From Alopecurus myosuroides (Eukaryota > Streptophyta > Magnoliopsida > Poales > Poaceae), in NCBI GenBank assembly GCA_028641055.1, contig CM054062.1, positions 137,434,682 through 137,498,681 of the forward strand: a stretch of 64,000 nucleotides of DNA, in the 5' to 3' direction. The notes under the pieces are model-generated. The model was not told the origin of the DNA and ran no database searches. It saw only the letters and a program-made list of their open reading frames with translations. The stretch's first letter is position 1. Each line of letters begins with the position of its first letter. Below are positions 49,547 to 58,899 of this stretch, piece after piece. A program made the translations under genes and the position numbers.

Positions 49547-50537
49547 CATCCGATCAAACGTTGAGTATTAAGTTGCAAGCAACAGATAACCGCAGTAAGC
49601 AAAGTGTGTAATGTAAATAATAACATTATCCTTAGACAAAGTATCGTTGTTTTCTCTCTAATGGCAACAACACATGCTCCATCCATCACGTTTCTGTCAC
49701 TCGAGCACAGATAAAAAGGAGGCATGAACCCACTATCGAGCATAAATACCCCCTCTTGGAGTTACTAGCATCTACTTGGTCAGAGCATCTACTAATAACG
49801 GAGAGCATGCAAGATCATAAATAACATAAGCATGAAGATAACATGATAGATTGATAATCAGAAGACATAGCATTCAACATTCATCATATCTCAGCAAACA
49901 CAACATGTAGCATTACGTAAAGATGATCTTGATCATGTTAGACAACTCTCAAGATTTAAACATGAGGTACAAAGTGGAGAGAACAACCATCTAGCTACTT
50001 CTATGGACCCGTAGTCCAGGGATGAACTACTCACGCATCACTTCGGAGGAGGGCATGGTGGTGTAGACCCCTCCGGTGATGATTTCCCCCCCTCTGGCAA
50101 GGTGCCGGGGAGAGCTCCAGAACCCTCCCGATCTCGGGACGACGATGACGGCGGCCTCGGGTGTTTCTCGGGTAAAAGTGGGAATTCATTAGGGTTTACA
50201 TCTCGGGGGATTATATAGGCGAAAGGGAAAAGGCGGTGAGGCTCAGGGGGCCCACACCACGCCAGGGGCGCGCCACCCTATGGTGTGGGGTCCCCTGAGG
50301 CCCCCCTCCGGGTCTCTTCGGAACTCTATGGAACCTCCGAGATTTCTAAAACTTCCGGGTTTCGAATTTTCCAATTTTCACAAGTTTTCTGAAACAGGGA
50401 ACTGGCTCTGTGGCATTTTGTCAATAGGTTAGTCCGTAAAATCAATAAAAATGACATAAAGTGTATAGCAAACATATGGAAAACAATAAAAAACAACATG
50501 AAACATCAGAAATTAAAGATACGTTTATGATATATCA
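49547..50537 (-). repeat. Right piece of the old LTR-type repeat split by the Gypsy element
   Basis: It continues the sequence interrupted at 12829. On the minus strand it starts TGATATATCATAAACGTATC near 50537, includes a TATA-like CTATATAATCC near 50215, and runs to the Gypsy insertion. No protein-coding frame is seen. It resembles cereal LTRs that begin TGATACGTC; the family is inferred. Confidence 0.5.
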
Positions 50538-50673
50538 ACGCGTCGCGACGGCAAGAGCGCCGAGGCTTCCGGCTCTAGCGGAGGCCGAGAAAGAAGAGGA
50601 GGTCGGAGGAGGAGACCGAAGAGGTGATCAAGCACTAAAATCACATGCACCAAGAGTGATGGTGGTATCTTTT

Positions 50674-50745
50674 TTATGGCCAGACTTGTGTTGGCCGAGA
50701 CGATTATTTGTTGTACGGCCGAGCTTGCGTTGGCCGAGAATTTCA
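50674..50745. repeat. Two diverged ~37-bp tandem units
   Basis: GGCCAGACTTGTGTTGGCCGAGA and GGCCGAGCTTGCGTTGGCCGAGA are separated by CGATTATTTGTTGTAC. No coding role is evident. Confidence 0.45.
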
Positions 50746-50970
50746 TTTAATCGCCGTGCGGGGTTGCCGGATATATAGGCAGATTTCATTTTTTTTAATA
50801 TATATAACAAATTCTCTCAACCGTTTGATCAGGTCGGCGTTTGGAGGGTCCGTTTGAAGATCGTCGTTGTGGGTGACACCCACCAAATTTACGGATAAAA
50901 CTTCAGCATTCAAAGAGGCCTCTACTGGAAGTGTCCGGCACAAATAAATGTATGGCCATGGAGACGCCTC

Positions 50971-51113
50971 TCACATTTAACTATCCCAAGATTTTCAATT
51001 GGAGTGGAGGACAGCCGTCTTTTTCCAAGGAGTGGAGGACATGGTTGGTTCGTTCGTCGGGAAAGGAGGAAGCGTAGAGCTGTCGCTAACAGAGTATGTC
51101 AAGCAGATCAGGG
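50971..51113 (+). repeat. Right copy of the direct repeat (mate at 12157-12255)
   Basis: Contains TCACATTTAACTATCCCAAG, then GGAGTGGAGGACA twice, then GCTGTCGCTAACAGAGTATG. The left copy has only one GGAGTGGAGG unit. Confidence 0.75.
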
Positions 51114-52287
51114 AAACGGGCTAGTGCAGCGTTGAAAGAAGATGGCCGACGCACCCAGGTACGCGCTAAGGCCTAAAACTTACTCGGTACAAGAAAATTG
51201 TACTTTTAAGAAAAGGATAGGATTAAAAAAAATGGCACTGGAAAATCAGGTTGTGTGCGCGCATTGTTACCTTTTTCAAAAAAAAAAGTGTACCCTCGTG
51301 TCTGCAACCAGAGCCGTCCGATGGCAAGCTCGACGTCATCACTGATCGACAGCACCACATACCTTGGCGCGCGGAATAGGCTGAAAGTAGCAGCTAGCGG
51401 TGCATGCAGCTGCCACAGTCCTGTGAGCACAGCCTAGCAACTGGTGCTGGTAAACAAAACCAAAGCTGTGCATTGCGACAGAAGCCGACCGTGGCAAAAC
51501 GATTCCCGCTGTTTGCACGGAGTTGGAAAGGCGTACGCGCAAAGTTTCCATATGTCTCCGTTAGGCAGTCCCACCCCACCGCACCGCACACACCTTTTGC
51601 TAGTGGCTGGCTACTACCCGGGAAAGGGAAAGCAATTCATCCAACTCAAATACTACAGTATTTCCATTTGGGACACTGACATCATCTACCACTGGCGTTA
51701 ATCCTTAGCGGAAAAGAAGCAACAAAGGGAACTAGAGCGCTGATATCGAAACAGAACTAGAGTGCAATGAATCACAAGTAGCTGTACGTGCAAACTGCTC
51801 ACGTCATATCGAATTGCTATCTTACTACACTGGTACTTGCAGAAACTATGTATGGATTTGATATATTTGGTATAGCCGTTTCTCTATCAAGTGCGGGTAT
51901 TCTGGATGCCACCGACGCCATCTGCTCGAAAGAAAACGCAGCTAGTGCTATGGACTATGGTGTGGGTCTCTTCTCGCCGACGACAACCGGAACCGTCCGC
52001 ACCGCATGTACCAGCTCAGGCTTTACTTATAAGCAAGTGTACTCAACAGAGCAGCCTCTACTTTGTGCAGTACCTGCTCTTGATTGCATATCTCCTTGTG
52101 CCATTCCCGTCCAACCGAGATGCATGGCAAACCCCACCTTCACATGCACCTTAAACGCCATGATCAACAAACACAGCGCTTTCGGAGATACCAGGTCGCC
52201 ATTCAATCGCTTACAGGCACTATAATTTAATCATCAGGACCCCTCCAAAATAAAAAATAATAAAAATTATCATCACGAAATGAAATA
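51114..52287. other. Intergenic DNA without a supported gene
   Basis: Short open frames exist on both strands (longest 145 codons at 51788-52225, plus), but none shows a recognisable domain, splice structure or codon pattern. I see nothing firm here. Confidence 0.4.
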
Positions 52288-52320
52288 CTCCCTCCGTCCA
52301 CTTTTATAAGGCACACTTCT
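52288..52320. repeat. Stowaway MITE end fragment
   Basis: TACTCCCTCCGTCCACTTTTATAAGGCACAC has the left terminal repeat of a Stowaway element with its TA. No matching right end is found, so it is a truncated copy. Confidence 0.5.
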
Positions 52321-52688
52321 TACCAAGTGAGATGTGATGATGGCAAACAAGACACCAACAAAGCGCATTAACCAACCATATAGACTGATATGGACACGAG
52401 CTTGGCCGGTGAGCGCTATCTATTTTAACCCAGCTAACCTCAATGTACCCAGTGTAATCAAACGCCAGGAACCACAAAAAACGGTCGTCTAGAAACAAAA
52501 ACTTGCAATAAATCCATTTTTCCATAGCAGCAACCGCACAGTATATATGGTTGAGGTAAATGCCGCTGGATAATAATTAGACCAATGACCACAAAGAATT
52601 TTCATTACACGGATGATAGATGAGTAAACTTTAACTCAGTCAAGCTGTTGACTACAGAGAGACAAGTTCCAGTGGACCTTTTGCAGGG

Positions 52689-55600
52689 TTACTTGACATG
52701 GTGGCCAGCATTGTTGTTGTACCGCTGGAAGTCCCTCGTGAAGCCTCCTTTGTTATCCCGGATAGTTCCAGACAACTTTCGATCGGCTTCCTTCGCCTTG
52801 ATGTTCTTATCACGTTGCCCGGCTGTAGCTGATTCCTCTTGCTTCTTTCCTCGAGATGGCGGTGCCCCGTGAGGACCTAGATAGATGTTCTCCGTGTCCT
52901 TGGTAGGCTGCTGCTGGAATGCATTAGATATAAATAAAGTGAGGAAAAAGGAGACTGATAATTTTCTACCTAGCGACAACCAGATCCCTGGCTTTGCTAC
53001 TGCACAATACAAGTTACTTGTTTTCAGGAATTAAATGCAAGGCACTATGCGTCTTGTCACTTTACGGTGCACTTGGTCCTCATCCATGCACAGGCAAATA
53101 TAGATATGCCAGTGTTGCATGCTTTGGTGAAGAGTTACAGAAAAAGAATAGCGTGATTGGAAAGAGACCTTTGGTGGTGGTTGAGGTGCAGAGGCCTGTG
53201 AAACTTCCCAGTCACCCTCATCAGATTCTTCAACGCTCAAGCTTGGGATCACAAAGTCTTCATTATCTGTGATATGTAACACCGTTGCAGCTGAGAACAT
53301 TGTATCCAAGTGAACAAACGGGCGTACCCCGCCACCCAAAATATATTGGATAATGTATATTGGTCAACAGTTGCTCTTTATTTTTATCAGCATAAAGACA
53401 ACACAAAATCTAATCTGAAGAGATTGTTAAGCACAACCTCCGAACAGCGAAAGCTGATCGATAGATATCAGAGAGTGAAGCAGCTGCCCACGTTCCCAGA
53501 TTACTATCTATCCTCAGATTAACTTTTATATACGAGATCTTCAGGAGGCATTTTAATTTTAAATACTATATAAATGAGATGACACCACATGCCGTAAAAC
53601 CCATGCTAGAAATGTTGAAGCCAAATGAGAACTTGCAGCATTGATGTACAAACTTAGCAAACTTCAAAATTGCCAAAACGGGCGTGAAAATTGATAATTC
53701 TGATCCTTCTCAGGAACTTCAGGTAAAAAATGACCCCATTCTGAAATTTTAACCAAACCTGACCCTTTACATCAGAGACAGCCACTATGGCGGTAAGGTT
53801 ACACATTTAAATGGAAGTGGTCATCCGCAGTGGCGGCGCTACTGGTGGACCATACTAGGCCGTGGTCCACCCTGTTCTGCCAGCTTTCCCTTATGTTTTG
53901 TCATAAATTTAGCCCATTAGCAGTAAATAGCACACACACGGCCCACTAGAGATTGATCGGCCCACCCTTGATTTCCTGTCACGCTCCGCCACTGGTCATC
54001 CGAGCAAAATTTTTGCGGATTTCAACTCCTCTGTGTCCCTAGACATACTCTCGTACTTTGGTACATTTTGCTGGCAACAAAAAGTGGCACATATCCTGGA
54101 GCGTAGGTGGATGGTTCAGATTAGAGCACTCAAAGCAATGGGCTGCTAGGTAGGGACGACCATGTCGTTGCATAGGTTTCTCATCCTAAAGGCATGGGGG
54201 CATTTGTATCCTAAATCTTCATTATTTTTTGGAACGAGAAGAGAACATATACCCATAAAATGAGGGTATTTATTACTCTCTTCATGAATATGAAGTTTGT
54301 CCTGTATTACTAAGGTCATTGCTTAATATATTCCGTTGATAAACAAGTTAGATCGTTCTAAGCTGCTTCTATTCCCCAACTTTCTACCCACTGTTTTAGA
54401 AGAAATTTATCGGTTCAATCTAAAAATAATGGTGGCGTGACTTTCCAATTTGGTGTGATCCTTTTCATAATGAACACCCTTCGTGTTTTACCTTCCTCCG
54501 AGAAGAGCACATATATACAGCAGCTTTCATCGCCCTCTGGCTTTGCTCTTACATGGTTGGTGGAGGACTTTATATTCGCTCTGATGTCCTTATAATGGCA
54601 TCTCGGGATCACTTCAGGGTGCAAGATGGAAACGTCTCCTCTAGCACTTTGCTCCCTATATTATTCTCTTCGAAGAATCAATATCCATCTGGTTGCTCCT
54701 TATGAAAAAAGAATTTGGCCAGCGCACTACACCCATTTGGTCAGCTTTTACACGGCAAAGAACATTGGAATTGCATATACATACTGGTAACATTTAGTAA
54801 TCCAGGACCAAGGGGAATTCCAGCATGTACTTAATTCCAGTGGCGGAGCCAGCATATAGTAGTTGGGTTCAGATGAATTCTATCAGATAGAAGAATTCTA
54901 TCAGATAGACATGCTGGAATTCCCCTTGGTCCTGGATTACTAAATGTTACCAGAATGTATATGCAATTCCCCTTGGTCCTGGGGAATTTCAGCATTTAGT
55001 AACCCAACTACTATATGCCGATAGATAACTGATAGAATTCTTCTAAAAGATAGGGTAGAAAGTTTGGAGGCTAGAAGGATCTCGCTTATCTATCGGCAGA
55101 ACATATTCCTCGTATGGAGATCTCGAAACAATGGAATGCCTGACATTAGAAGCGTGTCGAGCAAAGTCACAGAAAGTTCACCACAAGGGAAAAAGAATTA
55201 TTCTTTGAATCCCATCTTTCTAGCAATGATCTTAGTAATGCAGGACACTTCATATTCAACAAGTGACCAATAAACGGCCCCACATATACAGTTTGTGCTC
55301 TCCATTTCTCCTTTCAAACAAAAGGAATGATGATTTAAGATACAAGTGCCGGCACTACATAGCCTTTAGGACAAGAAAACTTATTCAACTGTATGGAATT
55401 CCCAACCACGATATTTTGCTACCATCCTCATCCCTAGGGTGTAAACTTTGTGATCGGGTTTAGTTAAAGATGCTAATGGTCAATGGATGAAAGGAATAAT
55501 CATTAAGAGAGGATCATGATTACCAATCATAACGAGGATGGTGTGCAACATCTCATTGCGGTATCTGTTTATGACATCAATGTCTATCAAATAATTATTC

Positions 55601-57367
55601 GTGCATCTATTATATATGAATACTCTAGCATTTGACTCCTTACTAAAGAAAGGCTTTCTGGTAGACTTGAAATGTACTACAGAAAAGGAAGAGTTTGTTA
55701 AGATCCTTTGTTGTGGAGTCCAAAAATAAGAAGAATACTGCCAAAAATGGACAGGGTAACATTTTCATTGCCTCTCCAAGAAACAAACTCTTTTTTGTGC
55801 AAGAACTGCCTCAATCATACGTACTCCCTCCGTTTCGAATTAATTGTCGTGGATTTGTCAAAATATGGATGGAATTAATTGTCGTGGATTTGTCAAAATA
55901 TGGATGCATCTAGATGTATTTTAGTGTATTGATACATCCGTGTTTTAACAAATTCAAGACGATTAATTCGGGACGGAGGGAGTACAAACATACTACACAT
56001 GATTGTTTTCCTTCTAATTCAAGGTTCAGGTTTTTCAATGTGATTGTAGACGTTCACCTTTAAGGATTGATATTTGTTCGTAAAAAAAAATTTACATTTG
56101 TGTAGTAAGCCTAGCTATGCAATATTCAGAAAGTAGGATAAGGTTAAGTGATGTCAACTTTTTCTCCACAAAAGGAATGTGTTTGGTTAGGAACAAAGGA
56201 ATCAACCACCAAATGTACACATCTAAAGATGTACTTGGAAAGGTTCAAGGCTTGTAAAGCATGGCCACAGCTCAATAGATAGATATAGGTTATCTCAAAT
56301 TGATAAATCCAGTTACCTCCACAGTGCTTTGTATGAGGTTGCCGTTGTGCATGTCACTCTCATCTAGTAAACTACAAAACTTGCTGGTTCAGCGGATCTA
56401 ACATGTGCACCCATCTACTTATCCTAATTATCTTTCTTCTATATTTCTGAAATAGAGCTGTTTATTCTGCTTCCTGTCGCTTCTTCCATTGGGTTGCCCT
56501 GCAGCACCGGTGCTGGACTGCTGATAGGCTTCAGCGCCATGGTTTTTCCAGATATCACACATGCCTCATGGGTTTCCACCTCCCAATAACCAGAGACAGC
56601 AGAGCACCTCTTAATCTGCTGCCCATGGTCACGACAACTTTGGGGTCTCGCCCTCAGTTGGGGTGGCCATGGCTCTGCCGTCTCCACTGTGGCACACTCC
56701 CCGGAGGATTGTAGCTGGTTATGCACAAGAGCAGACCTAAGCGCAAAAGGAAGGATTTGACTCCTGGTCCATTTGGTGGGGGTGTAACAACATGGTGCTA
56801 TAGGGGGTGAGCGAGGACCACCTGTCTTTGGCAAATATATCACCAATTATTGCATGGTTTGAGTACAAAATCTGCGAGCAAATGTGTGAATAACTAATTG
56901 GCTTGAATAGACAAGTCACGTAGTGTACAGCCACCAAGGTTGGCACTATGCAACAGCCGAGCTTGCGGCTTTATGTACGATCTGGACCTGTGATTTTAAA
57001 AAAGAGCTCCAACAAGCACCACTCCCAGTAATGTGAGTACTTCATAGCCTATCTCTTAGGATTTACTAACCAAATTTCATTGTCTCTACTTTACTCCATA
57101 TCAGTATCATTGTTCCTTTTGCTGTTAGTCCATAAGGATGGATTTTGGTTTGTCTCAAGCCCTCAACGCAGGAGAAATTAGATCACGCGCAGGATGATTC
57201 CACGAAACATTCACACATCAAAATATCCAAGCCGCTTATTATTATTCAAAAAATAAGCATGGATATAAGAAATCGAAGCTGCGAGAAAATTGAGTTCAGA
57301 TGTTACCCCAGTCCTCGGTGTCGACGGTGTCGGCGGCGGCGGGGCAGTTCAGGCGGTGCGGATCCAT
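52689..57367 (-). CDS. Small conserved-looking plant protein of unknown function, three exons
   Basis: Predicted exons are 57367-57307, 53290-53169 and 52913-52689, joined in phases 1 and 0 and coding 135 residues. Splice sites are GACTGGG|GTAACA, TTCTCAG|CTGC, CCAAAG|GTCTCT and CATTCCAG|CAGCAG. The protein starts MDPHRLNCPAAAD, has an acidic middle with DNEDFVIPSLSVEESDEGDW, then NIYLGPHGAPPSRGKKQEE, and a basic, coiled or disordered tail ending GGFTRDFQRYNNNAGHHVK. No known domain, signal peptide or membrane segment is visible. The three exons were found separately and fit in phase without adjustment, which is the main support. Intron 1 is about 4 kb and holds three transposon-like insertions. 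A short upstream ATG at 57384 opens an overlapping 11-codon frame. An additional middle exon cannot be excluded. Confidence 0.6.
53828..53994. mobile_element. hAT-type MITE, 167 bp, in intron 1 of the small gene
   Basis: Ends CAGTGGCGG and CCGCCACTG form terminal inverted repeats, flanked by the perfect 8-bp duplication GTCATCCG (53820-53827 and 53995-54002). Eight-base target sites and CA(G/T)-type ends fit the hAT superfamily. It has no coding capacity. Confidence 0.85.
54416..54624 (-). other. Unassigned 69-codon open frame in intron 1
   Basis: MHPEVIPRCHYKDIRANIK... has a reasonably protein-like composition but no recognised domain, and the reverse strand is open over part of it as well. 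It may be a decayed gene or transposon fragment. The remainder of 55044-55823 and 55985-57300 shows only short frames with many stops. Confidence 0.2.
54767..55043. repeat. Complex fold-back (nested inverted repeats)
   Basis: Three nested arm pairs: 54767-54828 with 54909-54970 (62 bp, almost perfect), 54852-54869 with 55001-55018 (18 bp perfect) and 54890-54904 with 55029-55043 (15 bp perfect). A short direct repeat, AATTCCCCTTGGTCCTGG, also occurs at 54918 and 54965. CAGTGGCGGAGCC at 54838 resembles a hAT terminus. A transcript of intron 1 would fold strongly here. Confidence 0.8.
55824..55982. mobile_element. Stowaway MITE with an internal 35-bp tandem duplication
   Basis: Ends CTCCCTCCGTTTCGAATTAA and TTAATTCGGGACGGAGGGAG are inverted repeats, flanked by TA (55822-55823 and 55983-55984), as for Tc1/Mariner-derived Stowaway elements. 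The unit starting GAATTAATTGTCGTGG (35 bp) is present twice in tandem near the left end. Confidence 0.88.
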
Positions 57368-57826
57368 CGGGTACAAACGGACATCGAACTCCGGAGGCAG
57401 CAGGGCGCGAGAGCCCGAGCAGCAAAACTTGGCTTCCCTTACTAGATTCCGGCGGCGACTGGGAGAAGAATACGGCTCTCTAGGCGGCCGCCAGCCTCGA
57501 ATCCAGGGGAGGAGGAGATATAGCGAGGGGCTTCCGGGCGGAAGCAAAGCAAAGGTGAGAAGAGGTTTGGAATTTGGAATCTGTGGCCATCGATGATTTC
57601 TCAGTTTTACCCTTCGAGTTTAGCGATATTCTCGATCAGAACCGTTCGGTCAGAACGCGGTGGCGGAGGTCTCCAGTTCAGTTCTCCACCGCATTCGAGT
57701 ATTCGGTAGCAATGGTCCATGGAACTTGCGTACAGCCATCCAACACGGCTCGACAGACATCTCGTGTATCGGAATCTGATGCTTGAAACGAACGAATTTT
57801 TACAAAAGAAAATAGTGAAATTATTA
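57368..57826 (-). promoter_or_regulatory. 5' leader and upstream region of the small gene
   Basis: GC-rich sequence just upstream of the ATG at 57367 contains pyrimidine-rich stretches (CCCCTCGCTATATCTCCTCC on the minus strand), as expected of a leader. No clear TATA box is placed. The region ends at a Stowaway fragment. Confidence 0.35.
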
Positions 57827-57982
57827 CTTCCTCCGTCCACTTTTACCAGTCATTTTCGTTTTTTAACCACATACGTTCTAAAATAAGTGAATATAGACTT
57901 ATTTTGTATATAGATTTACTTATTTTACTATGTATATGGTCAAAAATTAAATGTTAAATAGTGTGACTTAAAAAAGTGGACG
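57827..57982. mobile_element. Stowaway MITE, right end truncated
   Basis: Left end CTTCCTCCGTCCACTTTTAC follows a TA. The complementary right end AAAAAAGTGGACG stops before its last bases, where the sequence changes to unrelated GC-rich DNA. Confidence 0.65.
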
Positions 57983-58011
57983 CTCGTTGCGGCGGCCCCG
58001 CCCATCTCCAC

Positions 58012-58445
58012 CACTCACAAGGGGATGACTCCTGGACCTATCGGGTAAGGCTACCCGGTCCAAGGCCCAAGACCCAAACCCAAGGGGAGACGTCACGGAC
58101 TGTTCTAGAAGGCCCAGTTGAACCCCACCCGCGAGGCCTTGCGGGTCAAGTTAGGAAACTTGTAACCGACTTAGGTTTAGGGTTTGTATCCCTCCCGGGT
58201 ACGATTCGAGACCTGGCCATCTATATAAAGCCAGGAGAATCACCAGGAGAGGGACAAGCAACACCGCACTACCAAAGTCTTGAGCTCGAGATCATACTCT
58301 CGACTTGAGCATCCCTCATTGTAACCGATCTACTCATCAATACAGATCGACAGAAGCATGAGTACGGGTTTTACCTCTACGAGAGCCCCGAACCTGGGTA
58401 AATCGTGCCCCCTGTTTAGCCGACGATTGTCACCAGCGCCCACAC
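58012..58445 (+). repeat. LTR fragment related to the first Gypsy element
   Basis: It matches the 12830-13321 LTR along most of its length (GATTCGAGACCTGGCCA, CTATATAAAGCCAGGAGA, CATTGTAACCGATCT, CAATACAGATCGACA, TTTTACCTCTACGAG) but is clearly diverged. It stops abruptly at 58445, where a new LTR starts. The last five bases, CACAC, may be that element's target duplication. The left limit is uncertain (57983-58026). Confidence 0.75.
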
Positions 58446-58899
58446 TGATGAGGGGATAGTAACCCGGTATGCCGACTCCCTGGTGTGACCCGGCCCAAAC
58501 GGCGGCTGGGCCAGATCCGGCTAAAGGCAAAGAAACTTCTGGAAAGCCCAGGGCGTGTAGCGTTCGTAACCCGGCTTGTGGGTTGCGATAAGGAAAGTTA
58601 GGCTTTGTATGTGGAGTTCGAGTAGGACTCAAGATGTGCCTTGAAGGGCAAGTTAGGGGTGTACGGGTGCTTTATAAACCGGCCCCTAGGTTTAGTTTGC
58701 CAGAGATTCAAGTCATAGTTGTAATACCTATTATCGAGTATCCAGTATCATTGATATCGAGATCCGGCGAGTTATTCTCCGGTTCTCAGATCGCTTTTGC
58801 CATGTCTTCCTTTGAGCTAAACCCTCTCCCGAATACCTGTGTCGACTTGCCCCAAGATCAGTTACCTCAGGTAACATCTGCCGTGATTATCCCACGACA
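58446..58899 (+). repeat. 5' LTR of the second Gypsy element
   Basis: It starts TGATGAGGGGATAGTAACCC and ends ATCCCACGACA. TTTATAAA is at 58671-58678. The mate is outside the window, so the left edge rests on the TG...CA ends and the junction with the older LTR. Confidence 0.8.
58671..58678 (+). promoter_or_regulatory. TATA box of the second Gypsy LTR
   Basis: GGTGCTTTATAAACCGG. The first ATG downstream is at 58802, inside the LTR. Confidence 0.6.

Noticed and set aside
51788..52225. 145-codon plus-strand ORF
   Set aside because: Composition and lack of any motif suggest chance. No promoter or splice signals support it.
56439..56846. 136-codon minus-strand ORF as a middle exon of the small gene
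   Set aside because: The exon 1 to exon 2 phases already match without it, and I could not find a splice pair that keeps its frame.
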